Source of the DNA: Sphingobium soli
Lineage (GTDB): Bacteria; Pseudomonadota; Alphaproteobacteria; Sphingomonadales; Sphingomonadaceae
DNA: 64,000 nt
Assembly: GCF_020782245.1 (NCBI RefSeq)
Contig: NZ_JAJGNP010000004.1
Span: 1-64,000, forward strand
Direction: 5' to 3'
A program made the position numbers and the translations under genes. The notes under the pieces are model-generated. The model was given only the letters and a program-made list of their open reading frames with translations. It was not told the DNA's origin and did no database searches. Positions 18,023 through 29,908 of this stretch are shown one piece after another. Numbering within the stretch: the first letter of the stretch is position 1; each line of letters opens with the position of its first letter.

Positions 18023-19257
18023 TGGCCGATTATCTGGACGAACTGGACCATCGCACCGACGCGGCCGATCCGGCCTATGGTGATACCGAAATCCAGAATT
18101 ACACGATCAACTTCGGTCCACAGCATCCCGCTGCGCACGGCGTTCTGCGCCTCGTCATGGAGCTGGAAGGCGAAATCGTCGAGCGTTGCGATCCGCATGT
18201 CGGCCTGCTGCACCGCGGCACCGAAAAGCTGATCGAATATAAGACCTATTTGCAGGCGCTGCCCTATTTCGACCGGCTCGACTATTGCTCGCCGCTCGGT
18301 ATGGAGCACAGCTATGTGCTGGCGGTCGAAAAGCTGCTGAACCTCGAAGTGCCGCTGCGCGCGCAATATCTGCGCGTGTTCTTCGCGGAGCTGACGCGCA
18401 TCTGCAATCATATGCTGAACCTCGGTAGCCATGTGATGGACGTGGGCGCGATGACGCCCAACCTGTGGCTGTTCGAAATTCGCGAGGATTGCCTGAACTT
18501 CTTCGAGCGTGCGTCGGGCGCGCGCATGCACTCGGCCTATTTCCGGCCGGGCGGCGTGCATCAGGATGTGCCGCTCAAGCTGCTGACCGACATTGCCGAC
18601 TGGCTGGACACGCGATTGCCGCGCCTGTTCGAGGATGCGATGAGCCTGGTGGTCGACAACCGCATCTTCAAGCAGCGCAATGTCGACATCGCCGTCGTCT
18701 CGAAGGAAGACGCGCTGAAATGGGGCTTTTCCGGCCCGATGATCCGCGGCAGCGGCATTCCGTGGGACATCCGCAAGGCGCAGCCTTATGACGTCTATGA
18801 CCGCATGGACTTCGACGTTCCGGTCGGCACCAACTTCGACTGCTATGACCGGTTCATGGTGCGCGTCGAGGAAGTCCGCCAGTCCGCGCGGATCATGAAG
18901 CAGTGCCTGAACGAGATGCCTGAAGGGCCGATCGCGAGTTTCGACCGCAAGGTGGTGCCGCCCAAGCGCGGCGAGATGAAGCGCTCGATGGAAGCGCTGA
19001 TCCATCACTTCAAACTTTATACCGAGGGTTTCCACGTCCCGGCGGGCGAAGTCTATGTCGCGACGGAAAGCCCCAAGGGCGAATTCGGCGTCTATCTGGT
19101 CGCGGACGGCAGCAACAAGCCCTATCGCTGCAAGATCCGCCCGACCGCCTTCTCGCATCTGCAGGCGATGGACTTCATGATGAAGGGCCACATGCTCGCC
19201 GACACTACCGCTGTACTAGGCGCGATGGATATCGTGTTCGGAGAATGTGACCGCTAA
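18022..19257 (+). CDS. nuoD: NADH-quinone oxidoreductase subunit D
   Basis: 411 aa. Contains the NiFe-hydrogenase-like large-subunit fold: [37 protein letters not shown] and [23 protein letters not shown]. It builds the quinone-binding site with NuoB. The ATG overlaps the nuoC stop by one base and its own stop overlaps nuoE in the same way. Confidence 0.97.
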   Translation: MADYLDELDHRTDAADPAYGDTEIQNYTINFGPQHPAAHGVLRLVMELEGEIVERCDPHVGLLHRGTEKLIEYKTYLQALPYFDRLDYCSPLGMEHSYVLAVEKLLNLEVPLRAQYLRVFFAELTRICNHMLNLGSHVMDVGAMTPNLWLFEIREDCLNFFERASGARMHSAYFRPGGVHQDVPLKLLTDIADWLDTRLPRLFEDAMSLVVDNRIFKQRNVDIAVVSKEDALKWGFSGPMIRGSGIPWDIRKAQPYDVYDRMDFDVPVGTNFDCYDRFMVRVEEVRQSARIMKQCLNEMPEGPIASFDRKVVPPKRGEMKRSMEALIHHFKLYTEGFHVPAGEVYVATESPKGEFGVYLVADGSNKPYRCKIRPTAFSHLQAMDFMMKGHMLADTTAVLGAMDIVFGECDR

Positions 19258-19937
19258 TGGCTGACGCACCCCATATCCCTGACGAAGCCGAGACCCGCGC
19301 GCGCTGGGGCGCGTTTGCGTGGACGGCAGAGAATGCCGCGCAGGCCGAGAAGGTCATCGCCCGCTATCCCGCCGGCCGCCAGCAGTCCGCGGTGATGCCG
19401 CTGCTCGATCTTGCCCAGCGGCAGGTCGGCGCGGAGACGCAGACGCAGGGCTGGCTGCCCGTGCCGGTGATGGAATATATCGCCCGGCAGCTCGATATGC
19501 CGTATATGCGCGTCTATGAGGTCGCGACCTTCTACACCATGTACAATCTGGCGCCGGTCGGCCGCTATCATGTGCAGGTGTGCGGCACGACACCCTGCAT
19601 GCTGCGCGGTTCGGACGACGTGTTTTCGGCCTGCAAGAACAAGGGTCTGGTAAAGGGATCGACCACGCCCGACGGCCTGTTCACTCTGACTGAGGTCGAG
19701 TGCCTTGGCGCGTGCGCCAATGCGCCGATGGTCCAGATCAACGACGATAATTTCGAAGATCTGACCTATGACAGCATGAGCGCGATCCTGGACGATCTGG
19801 CCGCCGGAAAGCAGCCGAAGATCGGCCCGCAGATCGACCGCCAGACCAGCTGTCCCGAAGGCGGTCCGACCAGCCTGCCGGAAATGGTCGACGACAATCA
19901 TGATTATCGCGGCCAGTGGGGAGCCACGGCCGCATGA
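19257..19937 (+). CDS. nuoE: NADH-quinone oxidoreductase subunit E
   Basis: 226 aa thioredoxin-like 2Fe-2S protein. The cluster (N1a) ligands are in VCGTTPCMLRG and ECLGACANAPM. A C-terminal extension after residue about 165 is enriched in polar residues. It sits with NuoF at the NADH-input end. Its stop overlaps the next, 49-codon gene by 4 bases (ATGA). Confidence 0.96.
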   Translation: MADAPHIPDEAETRARWGAFAWTAENAAQAEKVIARYPAGRQQSAVMPLLDLAQRQVGAETQTQGWLPVPVMEYIARQLDMPYMRVYEVATFYTMYNLAPVGRYHVQVCGTTPCMLRGSDDVFSACKNKGLVKGSTTPDGLFTLTEVECLGACANAPMVQINDDNFEDLTYDSMSAILDDLAAGKQPKIGPQIDRQTSCPEGGPTSLPEMVDDNHDYRGQWGATAA

Positions 19938-20083
19938 GTGCGCTTGTCTCCATCATCCTGGCGATCATCGTCTTCATCATCGCGCTCAAGATTTTGGGCG
20001 CGGTGCTGGGCCTCGTCCTTGGACTGGCGGTGGCCGTGCTCGCCTATTTCGTTGCTGAAAAACTGATCGGAAAGGGCCGATAA
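19934..20083 (+). CDS. 49-aa membrane microprotein in the nuo operon
   Basis: A 49-aa protein ([19 protein letters not shown]...LIGKGR) with two hydrophobic stretches, about residues 4-18 and 20-41, separated by Lys19 and closed by a basic tail (EKLIGKGR). It may be one long or two short membrane helices. The start overlaps the nuoE stop by 4 bases (ATGA) and the stop overlaps the nuoF start by one base (TAATG). Such coupling at both ends argues strongly that it is translated. I recognise no family; a complex I assembly or accessory subunit is inference. Confidence 0.85.
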   Translation: MSALVSIILAIIVFIIALKILGAVLGLVLGLAVAVLAYFVAEKLIGKGR

Positions 20084-21420
20084 TGGCCGAAGACACCGCG
20101 CCTCCCGCGCCGCCGCCGTTCGTCGGTCCGCTGGCCGACAAGGATCGCATCTTCACCAACGTATACGGCTTCCAGGATTGGGGCATCGACGCGGCGATGA
20201 AGCGCGGCGACTGGGACAATACCAAGGCCCTGCTGGAGATCGGCCAGGACGAAATCATCAACCGCATCAAGGCGTCCGGCCTACGCGGTCGCGGCGGTGC
20301 GGGCTTCCCGACCGGCATGAAGTGGAGTTTCATGCCCAAGGAAAGCAAGGACGGCCGGCCGAGCTTCCTGGTCATCAATGCCGATGAATCCGAACCGGGT
20401 TCATGCAAGGACCGCGAGATCATCCGGCATGATCCGCACAAGCTGATCGAAGGCGCGCTGATTGCCGGCTTCGCGATGCGGGCGCGCGCGGCCTATATTT
20501 ATATTCGCGGCGAGTTTATCTACGAAGCCAAGGTTCTCTTCGCCGCCGTCGAGCAGGCCTATGCCAAGGGCTTCCTAGGCAAGAATGCCTGCGGGTCGGG
20601 CTATGATTTCGATGTGTTCGTCCATCGCGGCGCTGGCGCCTATATCTGTGGCGAGGAAACCGCGCAGATCGAGAGCCTGGAGGGCAAGAAGGGCCAGCCG
20701 CGCCTGAAGCCACCGTTTCCGGCGGGCGCGGGTCTTTATGGTTGCCCGACCACGGTCAACAATGTGGAGTCGATCGCGGTCGCCCCAACGATTTTGCGTC
20801 GCTCGCCGGAATGGTTTGCCTCGATCGGACGTCCCAATAATCTGGGCACCAAGCTGTTCCAGATCAGCGGGCATGTGAACAAGCCCTGCGTGGTCGAGGA
20901 GGCCATGGGCATCCCGTTCCGCGAGCTGATCGACCGCCATTGCGGCGGCATTCGCGGCGGCTGGGACAATCTGCTGGCGGTGATCCCTGGCGGATCGTCG
21001 GTGCCGCTGGTGCCGGCCAAGGAGATTATGGACGCGCCGATGGACTTTGATGGCCTGAAAGGTCTTGGCTCGGGTCTTGGCACTGCGGCCATCATCGTCA
21101 TGGACAAATCGACTGATATTGTCCGGGCGATCAGCCGTTTGTCCTATTTCTACAAGCACGAGAGCTGCGGTCAGTGCACGCCGTGCCGCGAAGGCACCGG
21201 CTGGATGTGGCGGGTGATGGAACGGCTGCGCACCGGCGATGCGGACCAGAGCGAGATCGACATGTTGTTCCAGGTGACCAAGCAGGTCGAAGGCCACACC
21301 ATCTGCGCGCTGGGCGACGCGGCCGCCTGGCCGATCCAGGGCCTGATCCGGCACTTCCGCCCGGAAATCGAGCGTCGGATCGCCGAGCGCGGCGCTCCGG
21401 TCATGGAGGCCGCCGAGTGA
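20083..21420 (+). CDS. nuoF: NADH-quinone oxidoreductase subunit F
   Basis: 445 aa. FMN and NADH sites are in [16 protein letters not shown] and the NADEsEPG region; 4Fe-4S cluster N3 ligands are in [15 protein letters not shown] and a later [10 protein letters not shown]. This is the NADH dehydrogenase flavoprotein of the input module. The start is coupled to the microprotein stop. The stop codon overlaps the GTG of the following 122-aa gene. Confidence 0.97.
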   Translation: MAEDTAPPAPPPFVGPLADKDRIFTNVYGFQDWGIDAAMKRGDWDNTKALLEIGQDEIINRIKASGLRGRGGAGFPTGMKWSFMPKESKDGRPSFLVINADESEPGSCKDREIIRHDPHKLIEGALIAGFAMRARAAYIYIRGEFIYEAKVLFAAVEQAYAKGFLGKNACGSGYDFDVFVHRGAGAYICGEETAQIESLEGKKGQPRLKPPFPAGAGLYGCPTTVNNVESIAVAPTILRRSPEWFASIGRPNNLGTKLFQISGHVNKPCVVEEAMGIPFRELIDRHCGGIRGGWDNLLAVIPGGSSVPLVPAKEIMDAPMDFDGLKGLGSGLGTAAIIVMDKSTDIVRAISRLSYFYKHESCGQCTPCREGTGWMWRVMERLRTGDADQSEIDMLFQVTKQVEGHTICALGDAAAWPIQGLIRHFRPEIERRIAERGAPVMEAAE

Positions 21421-21785
21421 TCGATCAGCCTGTCAGCGGCTACAAGACGATACGGGTGTTCGGATGGGGCTTTGCCCTCATCTGGGCGGCCTTCTTCGTC
21501 ACGCTGGTGTTTGCGCTGGCCGATGCGCCATCTCTCTATGGTGAGCCGATCGTCATTGCGACGCTGGTGGGCATGGCCATGGCGATATACGGGGCATATC
21601 TCACCGGCCTGACGAAGCGCGTTGGTGTTTACCTGTATGTAGCCGGTGCCGGCATTCAGGTCATCAAGGGCTTTTTCCTGCCCCAGACATGGGGTTTTAT
21701 CTGGGGCTATGCCCTGTTTCTTGTCATGTTCGTCGCGGTCGTCGTGCCGAACTGGAATCTATTCCGGGGTCGTCCCAATGCCTAA
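21417..21785 (+). CDS. 122-aa membrane protein between nuoF and nuoG
   Basis: 122 aa from GTG at 21417, overlapping the nuoF stop by 4 bases (GTGA). Three or four membrane segments are visible, near residues 13-35, 44-63, 70-85 and 92-111. An aromatic, basic end ([15 protein letters not shown]) follows. The stop overlaps the nuoG start by 8 bases. I recognise no family. It splits the NADH-module genes nuoF and nuoG, so a role near complex I is plausible but unproven; it could be an inserted unrelated gene maintained by coupling. Confidence 0.82.
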   Translation: MIDQPVSGYKTIRVFGWGFALIWAAFFVTLVFALADAPSLYGEPIVIATLVGMAMAIYGAYLTGLTKRVGVYLYVAGAGIQVIKGFFLPQTWGFIWGYALFLVMFVAVVVPNWNLFRGRPNA

Positions 21786-23784
21786 AGTCAAAGTCGACGG
21801 CGTAGAACTCGAAGTGCCGGCAGGCGCCACTGTCCTGCAGGCGTGCGAATTGGCGGGGAAGGAAATTCCGCGCTTCTGCTATCATGAACGCTTGTCCATC
21901 GCCGGCAATTGCCGCATGTGCCTGGTCGAGGTGAAGCCCGGACCGCCCAAGCCACAGGCTTCGTGCGCGCTGCCTGCTGCCGACAATCAGGAAATCTTCA
22001 CCCAGACTGAAATGGTGAAGACGGCGCGCGAGGGGGTGATGGAGTTTCTGCTCATCAACCATCCGCTCGATTGCCCGATCTGCGACCAGGGCGGCGAATG
22101 CGATTTGCAGGACCAGTCGGTCGCCTATGGCCGGGGCGGCAGCCGCTATGACGAAAACAAGCGTGCCGTCACCGAAAAATATATGGGGCCGATCGTCAAG
22201 ACGGTCATGACCCGGTGCATCCAATGCACCCGCTGCGTGCGCTTTGCCGAAGAAGTCGCGGGGGTGCCGGAAATCGGCGCCATTTATCGCGGCGAGAATA
22301 TGCAGATTACCACCTATCTGGAGCATGCCGCCAAAAGCGAGCTTTCGGGTAACGTGGTTGATCTTTGCCCGGTCGGCGCGCTGACGTCCAAGCCTTATGC
22401 TTTCGAAGCGCGGCCCTGGGAGCTGAAGAAGACGCACGCGATCGACGTCATGGACGCGGTCGGGACAAACATCCGGCTCGACAGCCGCGGTCGTCAGGTT
22501 CTGCGCGCGGTGCCGCGCATCAATGACGACGTGAATGAGGAATGGGCATCCGACAAGACCCGGCACAATGTCGATGGGCTGGTGCGCAAGCGGCTCGACA
22601 AGCCGTTCGTCCGCAGGGATGGCAAGTTGGTCGCGGCTACCTGGGAAGAAGCGTTCAAGGCGATTGCGGCGGTGCAGCATGGCGGCAGCGTCGCAGCGAT
22701 CGCCGGCGACCTGCTCGACTGCGAGACCATGTTTGCCGGCAAGCTGCTGGCGGAGAAGCTGGGCGGCACGATGCTGGAAGGGCGTCAGACCGGTCTTGCC
22801 TATGACGTGTCGAGCCTGTCGTCGGTGGTATTCAACACCCCGCTGGCCGATCTGGAAACTGCGGACGTCATCCTGCTGGTCGGCACCAATTTGCGCTGGG
22901 AAGCGCCTCTGGTGAACACGCGCATCCGCAAGGCGATCAAACGTGGCGCGACAATATTTGCCGTCGGCCCCGAGGTCGATCTGACCTACAAGGTCGAATG
23001 GCTGGGGAATGACGCCTCGCTCCTCGGTAAGCTGCCGGAAGCCGTGGTTGAAGCCTTTGCCAAGGCTGCGCGTCCGACGATGATCGTCGGTGGCGGGGTG
23101 CTGGCGAAGGACGGCGCGCATGGCGACACGCTGGCGTTGGTCGATACGCTGGGCCTGATCAAGGATGGCTGGAACGGCTATAACGTCCTGCACTTTGCGG
23201 CTTCACGCATGGGCGGGCTGATGCTGGGCTATGCGATGGACGGCGGCATCAAGGCGATGGCGCAAGCCGCGCCCAAGTTGCTTTTTTCGCTGGGCGCTGA
23301 TGAGGTCGATTATGCGGCGTTTGATGGCAGCTTCAAAGTCTATATCGGCCATCATGGCGACAAGGGCGCGCATGCAGCGGACGTGATTCTGCCTGGCGCA
23401 AGCTATGCCGAAAAGGCTGGCACCTATGTCAATCTGGAAGGTCGGGTGCAGCGCGGTGAAAAGGCCGTGTTCGCACCGGGTGACGCGCGCGAAGACTGGT
23501 CGATCCTGCGCGCCTTGTCGGATGTGATGGGGGCGACGCTGCCCTTCGACAGCTTCGAACAATTGCGCGCGGAGATGGCCAAGGCCGTGCCGGCGCTGGG
23601 GCAGGAAGGGCTGGTCGATTTCGGTTGGTCCGTTCCGAGCCTGCCCAGCGGGGCGACCGGGGAGTTGGGTTCGCCGATCAAGGATTTCTACCTCACCAAC
23701 GCGATTTGCCGCGCCAGCCCGACGATGCAGCAATGCTCGGCCGAGCTGATCCATGGTGAAAGCTTCGCGGAGGCCGCAGAGTGA
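21778..23784 (+). CDS. nuoG: NADH-quinone oxidoreductase subunit G
   Basis: 668 aa from ATG at 21778; the earlier ATG at 21646 would duplicate the preceding gene. The N-terminal 2Fe-2S domain has [15 protein letters not shown] and later CA; then [19 protein letters not shown] and [17 protein letters not shown] (4Fe-4S ligands). The C-terminal part is a molybdopterin-oxidoreductase fold without the cofactor role. It carries electrons from NuoF along the hydrophilic arm. Stop overlaps nuoH by 4 bases. Confidence 0.97.
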   Translation: MPKVKVDGVELEVPAGATVLQACELAGKEIPRFCYHERLSIAGNCRMCLVEVKPGPPKPQASCALPAADNQEIFTQTEMVKTAREGVMEFLLINHPLDCPICDQGGECDLQDQSVAYGRGGSRYDENKRAVTEKYMGPIVKTVMTRCIQCTRCVRFAEEVAGVPEIGAIYRGENMQITTYLEHAAKSELSGNVVDLCPVGALTSKPYAFEARPWELKKTHAIDVMDAVGTNIRLDSRGRQVLRAVPRINDDVNEEWASDKTRHNVDGLVRKRLDKPFVRRDGKLVAATWEEAFKAIAAVQHGGSVAAIAGDLLDCETMFAGKLLAEKLGGTMLEGRQTGLAYDVSSLSSVVFNTPLADLETADVILLVGTNLRWEAPLVNTRIRKAIKRGATIFAVGPEVDLTYKVEWLGNDASLLGKLPEAVVEAFAKAARPTMIVGGGVLAKDGAHGDTLALVDTLGLIKDGWNGYNVLHFAASRMGGLMLGYAMDGGIKAMAQAAPKLLFSLGADEVDYAAFDGSFKVYIGHHGDKGAHAADVILPGASYAEKAGTYVNLEGRVQRGEKAVFAPGDAREDWSILRALSDVMGATLPFDSFEQLRAEMAKAVPALGQEGLVDFGWSVPSLPSGATGELGSPIKDFYLTNAICRASPTMQQCSAELIHGESFAEAAE

Positions 23785-24830
23785 CCGCCTTTTTCCAAAA
23801 TATGGGCCTGCCGTTCGAAGGCGCGTGGCTGCTCGCCACCGTCATCGGCATATTGCTGATCGCGCTGCCGGTCATGCTGGCGGTGGCGATGATCATCTAT
23901 GCTGACCGGAAGATTTGGGCGGCAATGGCCCTGCGGCGCGGCCCCAACGTCGTCGGCCCGTTCGGTCTGCTCCAGTCCTTTGCGGATGGTCTTAAGGTCT
24001 TCCTGCAGGAAACCATCATTCCGTCGGCGGCGAACAAGACCCTGTTCCTGATCGCGCCGATCATCACCTTCACGGTCGCGCTGATGGCTTGGGCGGTGGT
24101 GCCGTTCCAGGTCGGCGTGGTGCTGGCGGACATCAATGTCGGCCTGCTCTATGTCCTCGCCATCTCCTCGCTTGGGGTTTACGGCGTCGTGTTGTCGGGC
24201 TGGGCGTCCAACTCCAAATATCCCTTCTACTCGGCGATCCGCGCCAGCGCGCAGATGATCAGCTATGAAGTCTCGATCGGCTTTATCCTGATCTGCGTCG
24301 TGCTGTGGGCCGGCAGCTTCAATCTGACGGCGATCGTGGAAAGCCAGAAGGGCTATTATGGGTTTCTGAACGGCAACGGCTTCAACCCGCTGCTATTCCC
24401 CATGGCCATCATGTTCCTGATTTCCGCGATGGCGGAAACGGCGCGTGCGCCTTTCGACCTGACCGAAGCGGAAAGCGAGCTGGTCGCGGGCTATCAGACC
24501 GAATATTCGTCGATGGCGTTTGCGCTGTTCTGGCTGGGCGAATATGCCAACGTCATTCTGATGTGTGCGCTCAACGCGGTGCTGTTCTGGGGTGGCTATC
24601 TGCCGCCGTTCGATTGGGCGCCGCTTTATTATGTGCCCGGCATCCTCTGGCTGTTTGCCAAGATCCTCTTTTTCTTCTTCGTCTTCTCCTGGGTGAAGGC
24701 GACGGTGCCCCGCTACCGTTATGATCAGCTGATGCGGCTGGGCTGGAAAATCTTCCTGCCAACCTCGCTGCTGTTCGTGTTCCTGGTTTCGGGCTTCCTC
24801 ATGCTGACGCGCTATGGAGGCGCACAATGA
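23781..24830 (+). CDS. nuoH: NADH-quinone oxidoreductase subunit H
   Basis: 349 aa from a GTG overlapping the nuoG stop. Eight membrane helices with the conserved [28 protein letters not shown] loop at the quinone entry, and [20 protein letters not shown]. It links the hydrophilic arm to the proton pumps. Overlaps nuoI by 4 bases. Confidence 0.97.
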   Translation: MTAFFQNMGLPFEGAWLLATVIGILLIALPVMLAVAMIIYADRKIWAAMALRRGPNVVGPFGLLQSFADGLKVFLQETIIPSAANKTLFLIAPIITFTVALMAWAVVPFQVGVVLADINVGLLYVLAISSLGVYGVVLSGWASNSKYPFYSAIRASAQMISYEVSIGFILICVVLWAGSFNLTAIVESQKGYYGFLNGNGFNPLLFPMAIMFLISAMAETARAPFDLTEAESELVAGYQTEYSSMAFALFWLGEYANVILMCALNAVLFWGGYLPPFDWAPLYYVPGILWLFAKILFFFFVFSWVKATVPRYRYDQLMRLGWKIFLPTSLLFVFLVSGFLMLTRYGGAQ

Positions 24831-25312
24831 GCCTCGGTTACTACGTCAAGTCGTTTACCCTCTGGGAGTTCGTGAAGGCGCACGCCCTGACCTTGAAATA
24901 TTTTTTCAAGCCAAAGGCGACGATCAACTATCCCTATGAGAAGAACCCGATTTCGCCGCGGTTCCGGGGCGAGCATGCGTTGCGTCGTTACCCCAACGGC
25001 GAAGAACGGTGCATCGCGTGCAAGCTGTGCGAAGCGGTCTGCCCGGCGCAGGCCATCACGATCGAGGCGCAGCCGCGCGACGATGGCAGCCGCCGCACGA
25101 CACGGTATGACATCGACATGACCAAGTGCATCTATTGCGGCTTCTGTCAGGAAGCATGCCCGGTGGACGCAGTCGTGGAAGGTCCGAACTTCGAATTCGC
25201 GACCGAAACCCGCGAGGAGCTGATCTACGACAAGGCCAAGCTTCTTGAAAATGGTGACAAGTGGGAACGCGCGATCGCCGCGAACCTTGCCGCCGATGCA
25301 CCCTATCGTTAA
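24827..25312 (+). CDS. nuoI: NADH-quinone oxidoreductase subunit I
   Basis: 161 aa with two CxxCxxCxxxCP ferredoxin motifs: [17 protein letters not shown] and [16 protein letters not shown], the ligands of N6a and N6b. It bridges NuoG and NuoB electrons. ATG overlaps the nuoH stop by 4 bases. A 27-base gap precedes nuoJ. Confidence 0.97.
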   Translation: MSLGYYVKSFTLWEFVKAHALTLKYFFKPKATINYPYEKNPISPRFRGEHALRRYPNGEERCIACKLCEAVCPAQAITIEAQPRDDGSRRTTRYDIDMTKCIYCGFCQEACPVDAVVEGPNFEFATETREELIYDKAKLLENGDKWERAIAANLAADAPYR

Positions 25313-25339
25313 GCCGCGCGCCAAGGGGAATATGATCCT

Positions 25340-25951
25340 GTGATTCACGTTGTCGCCTTCTATCTGTTCGCCACGATTGTGGTGTGCAGCGGCGCGCTGA
25401 CGATCCTGTCGCGCAACCCGGTCCATTCGGTCCTGTGGCTGATCCTGGCCTTCTTCAACGCCGCTGGCCTGATGATCTTGCTGGGCGCGGAATTTATCGC
25501 GATGCTGCTGGTCATCGTCTATGTCGGCGCCGTCGCGGTGTTGTTCCTGTTCGTCGTCATGATGCTGGACATTGATTTTGCCGAATTGCGCGCAGGCTTC
25601 GTGAGCTATCTGCCGTTCGGCCTGCTGGTCGCGCTGGTGCTGTTGGCGGAAATCGTCCTCGGCATTGGCTTGTGGAGCGTCGGTCCGATCGAGCTGGCGC
25701 AGCGCGCCGGCCCGGTTAACCCGGAGCTCAGCAATATCCAGGCGATCGGCGCGCTTCTCTATACGCGCTACATCTTCCTGTTCGAAGCGGCGGGCATCGT
25801 CCTACTGGTGGCTATGATCGGCGCTATCGTCCTGACACACCGTGCACGTGGCGGGGTTCGCCCGCAGAATATCGCGCGTCAGAACCAGCGCCGGCCGCAA
25901 GATGCCGTGCGCAACGTCAATCAGCCCGTGGGGCAGGGGGTGGAGCTGTGA
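25340..25951 (+). CDS. nuoJ: NADH-quinone oxidoreductase subunit J
   Basis: 203 aa from GTG at 25340, with AAGGGGA upstream. Five membrane helices, with the conserved [29 protein letters not shown] in TM3. The C-terminal tail ([22 protein letters not shown]) is polar and basic. Membrane arm subunit. Overlaps nuoK by 4 bases. Confidence 0.95.
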   Translation: MIHVVAFYLFATIVVCSGALTILSRNPVHSVLWLILAFFNAAGLMILLGAEFIAMLLVIVYVGAVAVLFLFVVMMLDIDFAELRAGFVSYLPFGLLVALVLLAEIVLGIGLWSVGPIELAQRAGPVNPELSNIQAIGALLYTRYIFLFEAAGIVLLVAMIGAIVLTHRARGGVRPQNIARQNQRRPQDAVRNVNQPVGQGVEL

Positions 25952-26253
25952 TCGGCCTGCAACATTATCTGGTGGTCAGCGCCATCCTGTTCGTGATGGG
26001 GGTGCTGGGCATCTTCATCAACCGCAAGAATGTGATCATCATCCTGATGGCGATCGAGCTGATCCTGCTGAGCGTGAACATCAACCTTGTGGCGTTCAGC
26101 GCCTTCCTCGGCGATCTGGTCGGTCAAGTGTTCAGCATGTTCGTGCTGACCGTCGCGGCGGGTGAGGCGGCCATCGGCCTTGCCATCCTCGTCATCTACT
26201 TTCGCGGTCGCGGCACCATTGCCGTCGATGACATCAACCAGATGAAGGGCTGA
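25948..26253 (+). CDS. nuoK: NADH-quinone oxidoreductase subunit K
   Basis: 101 aa, three helices. [18 protein letters not shown] carries the TM2 Glu of the proton path, and the later conserved [20 protein letters not shown] carries the second Glu. MrpC-like membrane-arm subunit. The start overlaps nuoJ by 4 bases and nuoL begins 8 bases downstream. Confidence 0.96.
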   Translation: MIGLQHYLVVSAILFVMGVLGIFINRKNVIIILMAIELILLSVNINLVAFSAFLGDLVGQVFSMFVLTVAAGEAAIGLAILVIYFRGRGTIAVDDINQMKG

Positions 26254-26261
26254 GCCGTTTC

Positions 26262-28355
26262 ATGATCCAGCTTATCGTCCTTCTGCCGCTGCTGGCGGCT
26301 GCCATCGCTGGCCTTGGAAACAAGGCGCTTGGCAAGCTGCCGGCCAAGATCGTCACGACCGGCGCGCTGTTCATCGCCTGCGCAATGAGCTGGATGATCT
26401 TCGTCCCGTTCGTCGCCGGTCATGCAGAGGCGACCGTTACGCCTCTTTTTACCTGGATCGAAAGCGGCAGCTTCGATGCCCAGTGGGCGCTGCGCGTAGA
26501 CACGATGACAGCGGTCATGTTGGTGGTCATCACCAGCGTATCCAGTCTCGTCCACCTCTACAGCTGGGGCTATATGGACGAAGAGCCGGATCAGCCGCGC
26601 TTCTTCGCCTATCTCTCGCTTTTCACCTTCGCGATGCTGATGCTCGTGACCGCGAACAATCTGCTCCAGATGTTCTTCGGCTGGGAAGGCGTAGGTCTGG
26701 CGTCTTATCTTCTCATCGGTTTCTGGTTCCGTAAGCCCAGCGCCAATGCCGCTGCGATTAAAGCCTTCGTCGTCAACCGCGTCGGCGACCTTGGCTTCAT
26801 GATGGGCATTTTCGGCACCTATCTGGTGTTCAACACGATTTCGATCCCGGAAATCCTTGAGGCTGCGCCGTCAATGGCAGGCTCGACCATCGGGTTCCTG
26901 GGCTATCGTTTCGATACCATGACCGTGCTTTGCCTGCTGCTGTTCGTCGGCGCGATGGGCAAGTCGGCGCAGCTCGGCCTGCACACCTGGTTGCCTGACG
27001 CGATGGAAGGCCCGACCCCTGTGTCGGCGCTGATCCACGCCGCGACGATGGTGACGGCCGGCGTGTTCATGGTGTGCCGCCTGTCACCGATGTTCGAAAC
27101 CTCGCCCACAGCGCTTGGCTTCGTAACCTTCATCGGCGCTGCCACCTGCCTGTTCGCGGCGACGGTCGGCACCGTGCAGACGGACATCAAGCGCGTCATC
27201 GCCTATTCAACCTGTTCGCAGCTGGGCTATATGTTCTTCGCGGCGGGCGTCGGCGCTTATGGCGCGGCGATGTTCCATCTCTTCACGCACGCCTTTTTCA
27301 AGGCGCTGCTCTTCCTCGGCGCAGGATCGGTCATCCATGCGATGCATCATGAGCAGGACATGCGCTATTATGGCGGCCTGCGCAAAAGCATCCCCATCAC
27401 CTTCTGGACAATGACACTCGGCACGCTGGCGATCACCGGCGTCGGCATTCCGCTCGTTGGTGTTGGCTTTGCCGGCTTCTATTCAAAGGATGGCATCCTT
27501 GAAGCCGCGTTCGCGGCTGGCGGGGCGGGCGTGGGGGCCTATTATGTCGGCGTGTTCGCTGCATTGCTGACCAGCTTCTACAGCTGGCGCCTGGTGTTCC
27601 TGACCTTTTTCGGCAAGCCGCGCTGGGCAGCGTCAGAGCATATCCAGCATGCGCTTCATGATGCCCATGGCCATGACGATCATGACACGCATGGCCATGG
27701 AGCAGAGCATGACAATGCGCCTGCGCAGGAAGATGCAGGCGATGAGCCGCATGCGCACGGTACCGCCGCGCATGCTTTGCCTGCGGGCACGGGTGGCTAT
27801 CATCCGCACGAAAGCGGCCTGGTCATGCTGATCCCGTTGGTCGTGCTGAGCCTGGGCGCGGTTTTTGCCGGCTTCGTCTTCCACGACCAGTTCATCGGCG
27901 CGGAAGGCGGCATGGAGTTCTGGAACGGGGCGCTCGCCTTTAACAGCCATCTGATGCACGCTGCCCATGAAGTGCCGACCTGGGTGAAGTTCGGCCCGTT
28001 CACGGTGATGGCCATCGGGCTGCTGATCGCCTGGCTTGTCTACATCAAGAACACCGATTGGCCGCAGCGCTTCGTGTCGACCTTCGGTGCGCTTTACCAG
28101 TTCCTCCTCAATAAATGGTATTTTGACGAGCTGTATCACTTCCTGTTCGTCAGGCCCGCCTTCGCCATCGGCCGCTTCTTCTGGAAGTTCGGGGATGTCG
28201 GTTTCATCGACCGCTTTGGCCCCAACGGGCTTGCCGCGCTGGTCGTGCAGGGCAACAAGATCACGCGTCGGATTCAGTCCGGCTACCTTTACACCTACGC
28301 GCTGGTGATGCTGATTGGCCTCGCCGCAGCCGCAACCTGGGCGATGACACGATAA
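26262..28355 (+). CDS. nuoL: NADH-quinone oxidoreductase subunit L
   Basis: 697 aa, a Mrp-antiporter-like proton pump with the long lateral helix at the C-terminus. Core motifs include [36 protein letters not shown] and [26 protein letters not shown]. An insertion at about residues 459-516 is strikingly rich in His, Asp and Glu (repeated [15 protein letters not shown] motifs). That loop is between two helices and might bind metal or shield a surface. The ATG of nuoM overlaps its stop by one base. Confidence 0.97.
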   Translation: MIQLIVLLPLLAAAIAGLGNKALGKLPAKIVTTGALFIACAMSWMIFVPFVAGHAEATVTPLFTWIESGSFDAQWALRVDTMTAVMLVVITSVSSLVHLYSWGYMDEEPDQPRFFAYLSLFTFAMLMLVTANNLLQMFFGWEGVGLASYLLIGFWFRKPSANAAAIKAFVVNRVGDLGFMMGIFGTYLVFNTISIPEILEAAPSMAGSTIGFLGYRFDTMTVLCLLLFVGAMGKSAQLGLHTWLPDAMEGPTPVSALIHAATMVTAGVFMVCRLSPMFETSPTALGFVTFIGAATCLFAATVGTVQTDIKRVIAYSTCSQLGYMFFAAGVGAYGAAMFHLFTHAFFKALLFLGAGSVIHAMHHEQDMRYYGGLRKSIPITFWTMTLGTLAITGVGIPLVGVGFAGFYSKDGILEAAFAAGGAGVGAYYVGVFAALLTSFYSWRLVFLTFFGKPRWAASEHIQHALHDAHGHDDHDTHGHGAEHDNAPAQEDAGDEPHAHGTAAHALPAGTGGYHPHESGLVMLIPLVVLSLGAVFAGFVFHDQFIGAEGGMEFWNGALAFNSHLMHAAHEVPTWVKFGPFTVMAIGLLIAWLVYIKNTDWPQRFVSTFGALYQFLLNKWYFDELYHFLFVRPAFAIGRFFWKFGDVGFIDRFGPNGLAALVVQGNKITRRIQSGYLYTYALVMLIGLAAAATWAMTR

Positions 28356-29908
28356 TGGACGGCTTCCCCATCCTTTCCCTGATGATGGCAGTGCCGATGG
28401 CGGGGGCCATCGCCTGTCTCTTTGCAGGCGCCAATAGCGCACGCTGGATAGCGCTGATCGCTACGCTGGTCGATCTGGTGCTCGGCATCGCGCTCTGGGC
28501 GAATTTCGATCAGGCTGGAACGGCAGCGCAGTGGCAATTTCAGGAATATGCGCCGATTTTCGGGCGCTTTGCCTGGGCGCTCGGCATTGACGGCATTGCG
28601 CTGATGCTGATCGTCCTGACCGTCTTCCTGATGCCAATTTGCATCGGCGCAAGCTGGCAGGCCATCCAGAAACGTGTCGGCGAGTATATGGCGGCGTTCC
28701 TGTTCATGGAGGTGCTGATGATCGGCGTCTTCACGGCACAGGACATCTACCTCTTTTACGTCATGTTCGAAGCCGGCCTCATCCCGATGTACCTTATCAT
28801 CGGTATCTGGGGGGGCGCGGACCGCATTTACGCGAGCTATAAATTCTTCCTATACACGCTCCTTGGCTCGGTCCTCATGCTGATAGCGATGATGTGGATG
28901 GTGCATGAAGCGGGCACGACCGAAATTCCCGCGTTGATGGCCTATAATTTTGCGCCAGAGGCGCAGACCTGGCTGTTCCTGGCCTTCTTCGCCAGCTTTG
29001 CGGTCAAGATGCCGATGTGGCCCGTCCACACCTGGCTGCCTGACGCCCACGTTCAGGCACCCACCGCAGGGTCGGTGATCCTGGCGGGTGTGCTGCTGAA
29101 AATGGGGGGCTATGGCTTCATCCGTTTCTCGTTGCCGATGTTCCCGGAAGCCTCGGCACAGCTCGCCTGGCTGATTTGGGGCCTGTCGATGGTCGCGGTG
29201 GTCTACACCAGCCTGGTTGCGCTGGTTCAGAGTGATATGAAGAAGCTGATCGCCTATTCCTCGGTTGCGCATATGGCGATCGTCACGGTCGGGCTGTTCG
29301 CCTTCAATCAGGCCGGGATCGAAGGCGCGATGATGGTCATGCTGGGCCATGGCCTGGTGTCGGGCGCGCTGTTCCTGTGTGTCGGCGTGATTTACGATCG
29401 CCTGCACACGCGAGAGATCAACCGATATGGTGGCCTCAGCATCAACATGCCCAAATATGCGGTGTTGTTCCTTCTGTTCACCATGGCGTCGGTCGGCTTG
29501 CCCGGCACGTCCAACTTCGTCGGCGAATTTCTGTCACTAATGGGAATTTACCAGGCATCCAGCTGGGTGGCGCTGGTTTGCACCACGGGTATCATTTTGG
29601 GCGCGGCCTACATGCTCTATTTGTATCGGCGGATCGCTTATGGCGAACAGGTCAATGCTGATGCAGCAGCCATGCCTGACCTGTCCGTGCGCGAAATTGC
29701 CCTGCTGGCGCCAATCGCGGCGGCGGTGCTGTGGATGGGCGTCTATCCCGAAAGTTTCCTCGCTCCGATGCGGTCCGATATTCGCGCGCTCGAAGCGCGC
29801 CTCGCTCCTGCGGCACCCGCAGGTGATTCCCATATCAAGATGGGCGCGGCGAAGTCGGCTGGCGGCGCCACCCATGAAGAAGCAAGCGTGCACGGGGAGG
29901 CGCACTGA
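28355..29908 (+). CDS. nuoM: NADH-quinone oxidoreductase subunit M
   Basis: 517 aa, second antiporter-like subunit. [17 protein letters not shown] contains the key TM5 Glu, and the helices around [31 protein letters not shown] are typical. Ends with a His-rich stretch. Start and stop each overlap the neighbour by one base (TAATG/TGATG type). Confidence 0.97.
   Translation: MDGFPILSLMMAVPMAGAIACLFAGANSARWIALIATLVDLVLGIALWANFDQAGTAAQWQFQEYAPIFGRFAWALGIDGIALMLIVLTVFLMPICIGASWQAIQKRVGEYMAAFLFMEVLMIGVFTAQDIYLFYVMFEAGLIPMYLIIGIWGGADRIYASYKFFLYTLLGSVLMLIAMMWMVHEAGTTEIPALMAYNFAPEAQTWLFLAFFASFAVKMPMWPVHTWLPDAHVQAPTAGSVILAGVLLKMGGYGFIRFSLPMFPEASAQLAWLIWGLSMVAVVYTSLVALVQSDMKKLIAYSSVAHMAIVTVGLFAFNQAGIEGAMMVMLGHGLVSGALFLCVGVIYDRLHTREINRYGGLSINMPKYAVLFLLFTMASVGLPGTSNFVGEFLSLMGIYQASSWVALVCTTGIILGAAYMLYLYRRIAYGEQVNADAAAMPDLSVREIALLAPIAAAVLWMGVYPESFLAPMRSDIRALEARLAPAAPAGDSHIKMGAAKSAGGATHEEASVHGEAH

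Noticed and set aside
21724..23193. 489-codon reading frame opposite nuoG
   Set aside because: Antisense shadow of a high-GC coding gene; no family pattern. The same holds for other long opposite-strand frames, e.g. 17794-19191 and 51872-53665.
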